NCBI GenBank assembly: GCA_002383485.1
Contig: DFYY01000022.1
Span: 68,332-132,331 of the forward strand
From: Bacteroidales bacterium UBA4070
GTDB taxonomy: Bacteria; Bacteroidota; Bacteroidia; Bacteroidales; VadinHA17
Direction of reading: 5' to 3'
Length of the DNA: 64,000 bases
Every line of letters begins with the position of its first letter. Position 1 is the first letter of the stretch. The notes beneath the pieces were generated by a model, which saw only the letters and a program-made list of their open reading frames with translations, did no database searches and had not been told where the DNA came from. The position numbers and the translations under genes were made by a program. Shown here in pieces: positions 61,783 through 64,000 of the stretch.

Positions 61783-62129
61783 TAGGGAGAGTTGAGGCGG
61801 AAGCTTTCGAGGCAGGTTGCCCTGTCAGGGTAGATGTCAAGTGACTGATTCAGTTGCAGCAGGTCAAAGAGTTCACTCGCTCCGGGGGAGAGGGAGCAGA
61901 GCCTGTAGGTACAGTAGTTTGACCGTGCCACCCGGAGCAGGTGAAGGAACATGGCAAAAGCGGTGCTGTCAAGGTAGTTGACGCCGCTCATGTCAATCAC
62001 CACCCTGGTGTATGGGGTTTCAAACATTTTCATGATGACAGGTCTGATCACGTCAACATTGAGAGCATTGATACGGTCTGTTCTGAAGCTGATTGCATCA
62101 ACCCCGTCAACTCTGTCAGTTATAACCAT
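61779..62129 (-). CDS. STAS-domain protein, anti-anti-sigma-like
   Basis: A 116-residue single STAS domain. The core RVVIDMSGVNYLDSTAFAMF holds Asp-Ser-Thr at the usual phospho-acceptor place. The C-terminal part SPGASELFDLLQLNQSLDIY is typical for STAS proteins coupled to two-component or SiaB-like kinases. It follows the Hpt gene by 6 nt on the same strand, so the two are one transcript. Its stop shares bases with the clpB stop. Confidence 0.85.
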   Translation of the reverse strand: MVITDRVDGVDAISFRTDRINALNVDVIRPVIMKMFETPYTRVVIDMSGVNYLDSTAFAMFLHLLRVARSNYCTYRLCSLSPGASELFDLLQLNQSLDIYPDRATCLESFRLNSPY

Positions 62130-62135
62130 GCCGTC

Positions 62136-62489
62136 TCAGATATTTTTTCCAAGGTAATCGTTCACTTCTTCCATTACCCTGGCTGAGTCAGCCTCGAAAA
62201 CGGCAATGAAACCCTCATATCTCTCCTTCTGTTCACCGCCTTTTGCCAGCAATTCGAACTCCTTGAGCATCTTTGCCGTTTCGTCCATTCCCAGGACAGT
62301 AACGGACCCTTTCGCTTTGTGTGCAAGCAGTCCCAGCTCTGGATATTTTTCCTCCTTAAGCAGGTTCTTCATACCTGTCAGAAACTCGGGAACCTGGTTG
62401 CCGAAAATTCCCGCAATTTCAGCCATAATTTCCCTGTCACCGCCTGAAATGCTCAGCAGGTATTCAGGTTTGAAAATCGTGTATTCCAT
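62136..62489 (-). CDS. Hpt-domain phosphotransfer protein
   Basis: The 117-residue helical protein has the Hpt motif LLAHKAKGSVTVLGM with the phospho-accepting His at position 57. Hpt proteins pass phosphate between a hybrid kinase and a response regulator. No kinase or response regulator gene is nearby, so it serves partners elsewhere. It is coupled to the STAS gene downstream. Confidence 0.85.
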   Translation of the reverse strand: MEYTIFKPEYLLSISGGDREIMAEIAGIFGNQVPEFLTGMKNLLKEEKYPELGLLAHKAKGSVTVLGMDETAKMLKEFELLAKGGEQKERYEGFIAVFEADSARVMEEVNDYLGKNI

Positions 62490-62512
62490 CTCTCCGGGTC
62501 TGTTTCAGGATA

Positions 62513-62520
62513 CAAATATA
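62513..62520 (-). promoter_or_regulatory. -7 promoter element of the Hpt/STAS pair
   Basis: On the minus strand TATATTTG fits TAnnTTTG, 24 nt before the Hpt start. Confidence 0.45.
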
Positions 62521-62608
62521 GGAATTATGAATTCATCGAAGCATGAGAAATGTCTTGCCGGACATTTCAAAAATGATTTTAAGCAGGTTTTATTGATCTG
62601 AAAAAACC

Positions 62609-62616
62609 TACTTTTG
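62609..62616 (+). promoter_or_regulatory. -7 promoter element of gcvT
   Basis: TACTTTTG fits TAnnTTTG, 25 nt before the ATG at 62641; a T-run at 62588-62591 is a weak -33 candidate. Confidence 0.5.
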
Positions 62617-62640
62617 TTTTATAACCAAAAGCTTAATGAA

Positions 62641-63750
62641 ATGAAAAACACTCCCTTTATCAAATTCCATGAGGCACTCAGAGCCAGGATATTGCCCTTT
62701 GCCGGTTACAATATGCCCATAGAGTACAGGGGGATCAACGAGGAGCATCTCACGGTTCGTTCAGGAGTGGGTGTTTTTGATGTTTCCCATATGGGTGAAT
62801 TCTGGGTCAATGGTCCGCGTGCCCTTGATTTTCTGCAGCATATAACCTCCAATGATGTTTCTGCACTGACTGACGGGAAGGTGCAGTACACCTGTTTTCC
62901 AAATGGCAGGGGCGGCATTGTTGATGATCTGCTTGTATACCGTTTCAGTGCCGAAAAGTATCTTCTTGTGGTGAATGCAGCCAATATAGAGAAGGACTGG
63001 GAGTGGTGCGTGAAGCATGCAGCCGCTTTCGGCATCACCGCAGGTCCGGGTAAGGATATGAACAACGCATCTGACGCAACGGCACAGCTGGCAGTACAGG
63101 GTCCGCTTGCCCTCAGGGCGATGCAGAAACTGACTGCAGAACCCATTCTGGATATGGAGTACTACACATTCAAGGTACTGAAGTTTGCCGGAATTGATGA
63201 CGTTATACTCTCCACCACGGGGTATACCGGTTCAGGCGGGTGTGAGATCTACGTCAGGAATGCCGATGCTCCACGCCTGTGGGAAAAGGTCTTCAGGGCA
63301 GGTGAGGAGTTTGGCATCAGGCCCATCGGTCTTGCTGCCAGGGATACCCTCCGCCTGGAGATGGGATTCTGCCTGTACGGCAATGACATAAATGACACTA
63401 CTTCCCCGATTGAAGCCGGGCTTGGATGGATCACCAAATTCGTTCCCGGAAAGGACTTTATAGACCGTGAACTGCTGATGAAGCAAAAGGAGGAGGGAAC
63501 AGAGAGGCGGCTCAAAGGCTTCGTGATGGTTGACAAGGGAATTCCCCGTCAGCACTATGAGGTTGTTGATGCCGCGGGAAACCTTATCGGAGAGGTCACC
63601 TCAGGCACCATGTCGCCCTCACTCAAACAGGGTATAGGCATGGCTTACCTTAACAAAGGCTTCTGGAAGAGCGACACGGAAATTTTCATACGGGTCAGGG
63701 GCCGGGATCTCAGGGCAAAGGTGGCTGCAACACCGTTTTACAAACAGTAA
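62641..63750 (+). CDS. gcvT: Glycine cleavage system T protein (aminomethyltransferase)
   Basis: The 369-residue protein contains [27 protein letters not shown] and [17 protein letters not shown], the folate-site signature of GcvT, and ends with the C-terminal barrel KQGIGMAYL and [16 protein letters not shown]. It transfers the aminomethyl carbon from the H protein to tetrahydrofolate. I use the ATG at 62641 ([13 protein letters not shown]); a TTG nine codons earlier lies within the promoter element. Confidence 0.96.
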   Translation: MKNTPFIKFHEALRARILPFAGYNMPIEYRGINEEHLTVRSGVGVFDVSHMGEFWVNGPRALDFLQHITSNDVSALTDGKVQYTCFPNGRGGIVDDLLVYRFSAEKYLLVVNAANIEKDWEWCVKHAAAFGITAGPGKDMNNASDATAQLAVQGPLALRAMQKLTAEPILDMEYYTFKVLKFAGIDDVILSTTGYTGSGGCEIYVRNADAPRLWEKVFRAGEEFGIRPIGLAARDTLRLEMGFCLYGNDINDTTSPIEAGLGWITKFVPGKDFIDRELLMKQKEEGTERRLKGFVMVDKGIPRQHYEVVDAAGNLIGEVTSGTMSPSLKQGIGMAYLNKGFWKSDTEIFIRVRGRDLRAKVAATPFYKQ

Positions 63751-63777
63751 ATCCGACCAGACAGCTTATAGTCCGAC

Positions 63778-64000
63778 ATGACAGAGAAAAGCCTGGAAAT
63801 ATGCTTTACACCTGCTGCCTTTGACGCACACGCTGACAGCGGGGCCATTGTCGTGATTGTTGATGTGCTTCGTGCCACCAGTTCCATCTGTACCGCCTTC
63901 GCAAACGGTGTAAGGGAGATAATCCCGGTAACCACTGTGGAGGAAGCCAGGGAGATGAAATCGAAGGGATTCCTTGTGGCAGCCGAACGTGACGGATATG
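63778..64000 (+). CDS. comB: 2-phosphosulfolactate phosphatase family protein, N-terminal part
   Basis: The frame from ATG 63778 runs off the window. It reads MTEKSLEICFTPAAFDAHAD and then IVVIVDVLRATSSICTAFAN, which is the ComB signature, and GFLVAAERDGY at the edge. ComB removes phosphate from 2-phosphosulfolactate in coenzyme M synthesis in archaea; many bacteria carry it with an unclear role, perhaps in sulfolactate metabolism. It starts 27 nt after gcvT. Confidence 0.88.
   Translation, partial: MTEKSLEICFTPAAFDAHADSGAIVVIVDVLRATSSICTAFANGVREIIPVTTVEEAREMKSKGFLVAAERDGY

Overview
The window is chromosomal DNA of a Bacteroidota bacterium, most like an environmental Bacteroidales/Marinilabiliales-type organism. 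The evidence is two SusC/SusD pairs, a type IX secretion sorting tail, many promoters with the phylum's -7 element TAnnTTTG, a fused aspartokinase/homoserine dehydrogenase heading a thrABC operon, a six-domain S1 protein and SiaB/SiaC-type signalling proteins. Base composition is near balanced except for one strongly AT-rich island around a Fic gene at about 26.8-28.7 kb.

Layout. 1-9264 (+): a beta-glucan (laminarin-like) utilisation locus with SusC (cut by the window edge), SusD, a PKD-domain surface lipoprotein, then GH3, GH16 and GH30 enzymes; a strong hairpin terminator lies before the GH3 gene. 9269-11311 (-): a secreted CotH-kinase/lamin-tail protein with a T9SS tail. 11.5-17.6 kb (+): thrA-thrB-thrC and a radical-SAM sulfatase-maturase homologue, preceded by a possible Thr-rich leader peptide. 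17.7-20.2 kb (-): a Tat-exported dienelactone-hydrolase-like protein and a nucleotide-sugar dehydrogenase. 20.4-26.5 kb (+): a cell-envelope cluster (double beta-barrel protein, Asp-box lipoprotein, small lipoprotein, TonB-dependent receptor, small secreted protein). 26.5-28.8 kb: a decayed IS4-type transposase, an AT-rich fic gene between two matching three-unit repeat arrays, and tRNA-Asp. 29-33.4 kb (+): a molybdenum hydroxylase operon (xdhC, mocA-like, 2Fe-2S subunit, Tat-exported large subunit). 33.5-38 kb (-): a second susCD pair without enzymes. 38.1-40.2 kb (-): rsmD and two conserved genes; 40.25 kb (+): a RecD-like helicase. 41.8-42.4 kb: a broken flippase-like pseudogene. 42.9-46.9 kb (-): rmlA-rmlC-rmlD-phosphohexomutase. 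47.1-54.8 kb (+): rpsA, a STAS gene, rnz, guaA, a C-terminal processing protease and an RNA methyltransferase. 54.9-55.8 kb (+): siaB/siaC-like pair. 56-59 kb (-): a giant ABCG-type transporter with a TerB-like N terminus. 59.2-61.8 kb (+): clpB. 61.8-62.5 kb (-): STAS and Hpt genes. 62.6 kb to the end (+): gcvT and a partial comB.

How the parts work together. The first locus would capture a beta-1,3/1,6-glucan through SusCD and the PKD lipoprotein, cut it with GH16 and GH30 and finish with GH3. The thr operon converts aspartate to threonine. The rml genes make dTDP-rhamnose for surface polysaccharide, but rmlB is not here. Four short signalling genes (two STAS, SiaB/SiaC, Hpt) lie around the transporter and clpB and suggest a partner-switching or phosphorelay network.

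The most unusual structures seen directly in sequence are: the Fic gene flanked by two arrays of an ATTTTATGCA motif with identical 30/20-nt spacing in direct orientation, exactly 1621 nt apart; an intergenic repeat whose copies supply the last codons and stop of two unrelated genes; and the candidate threonine leader.
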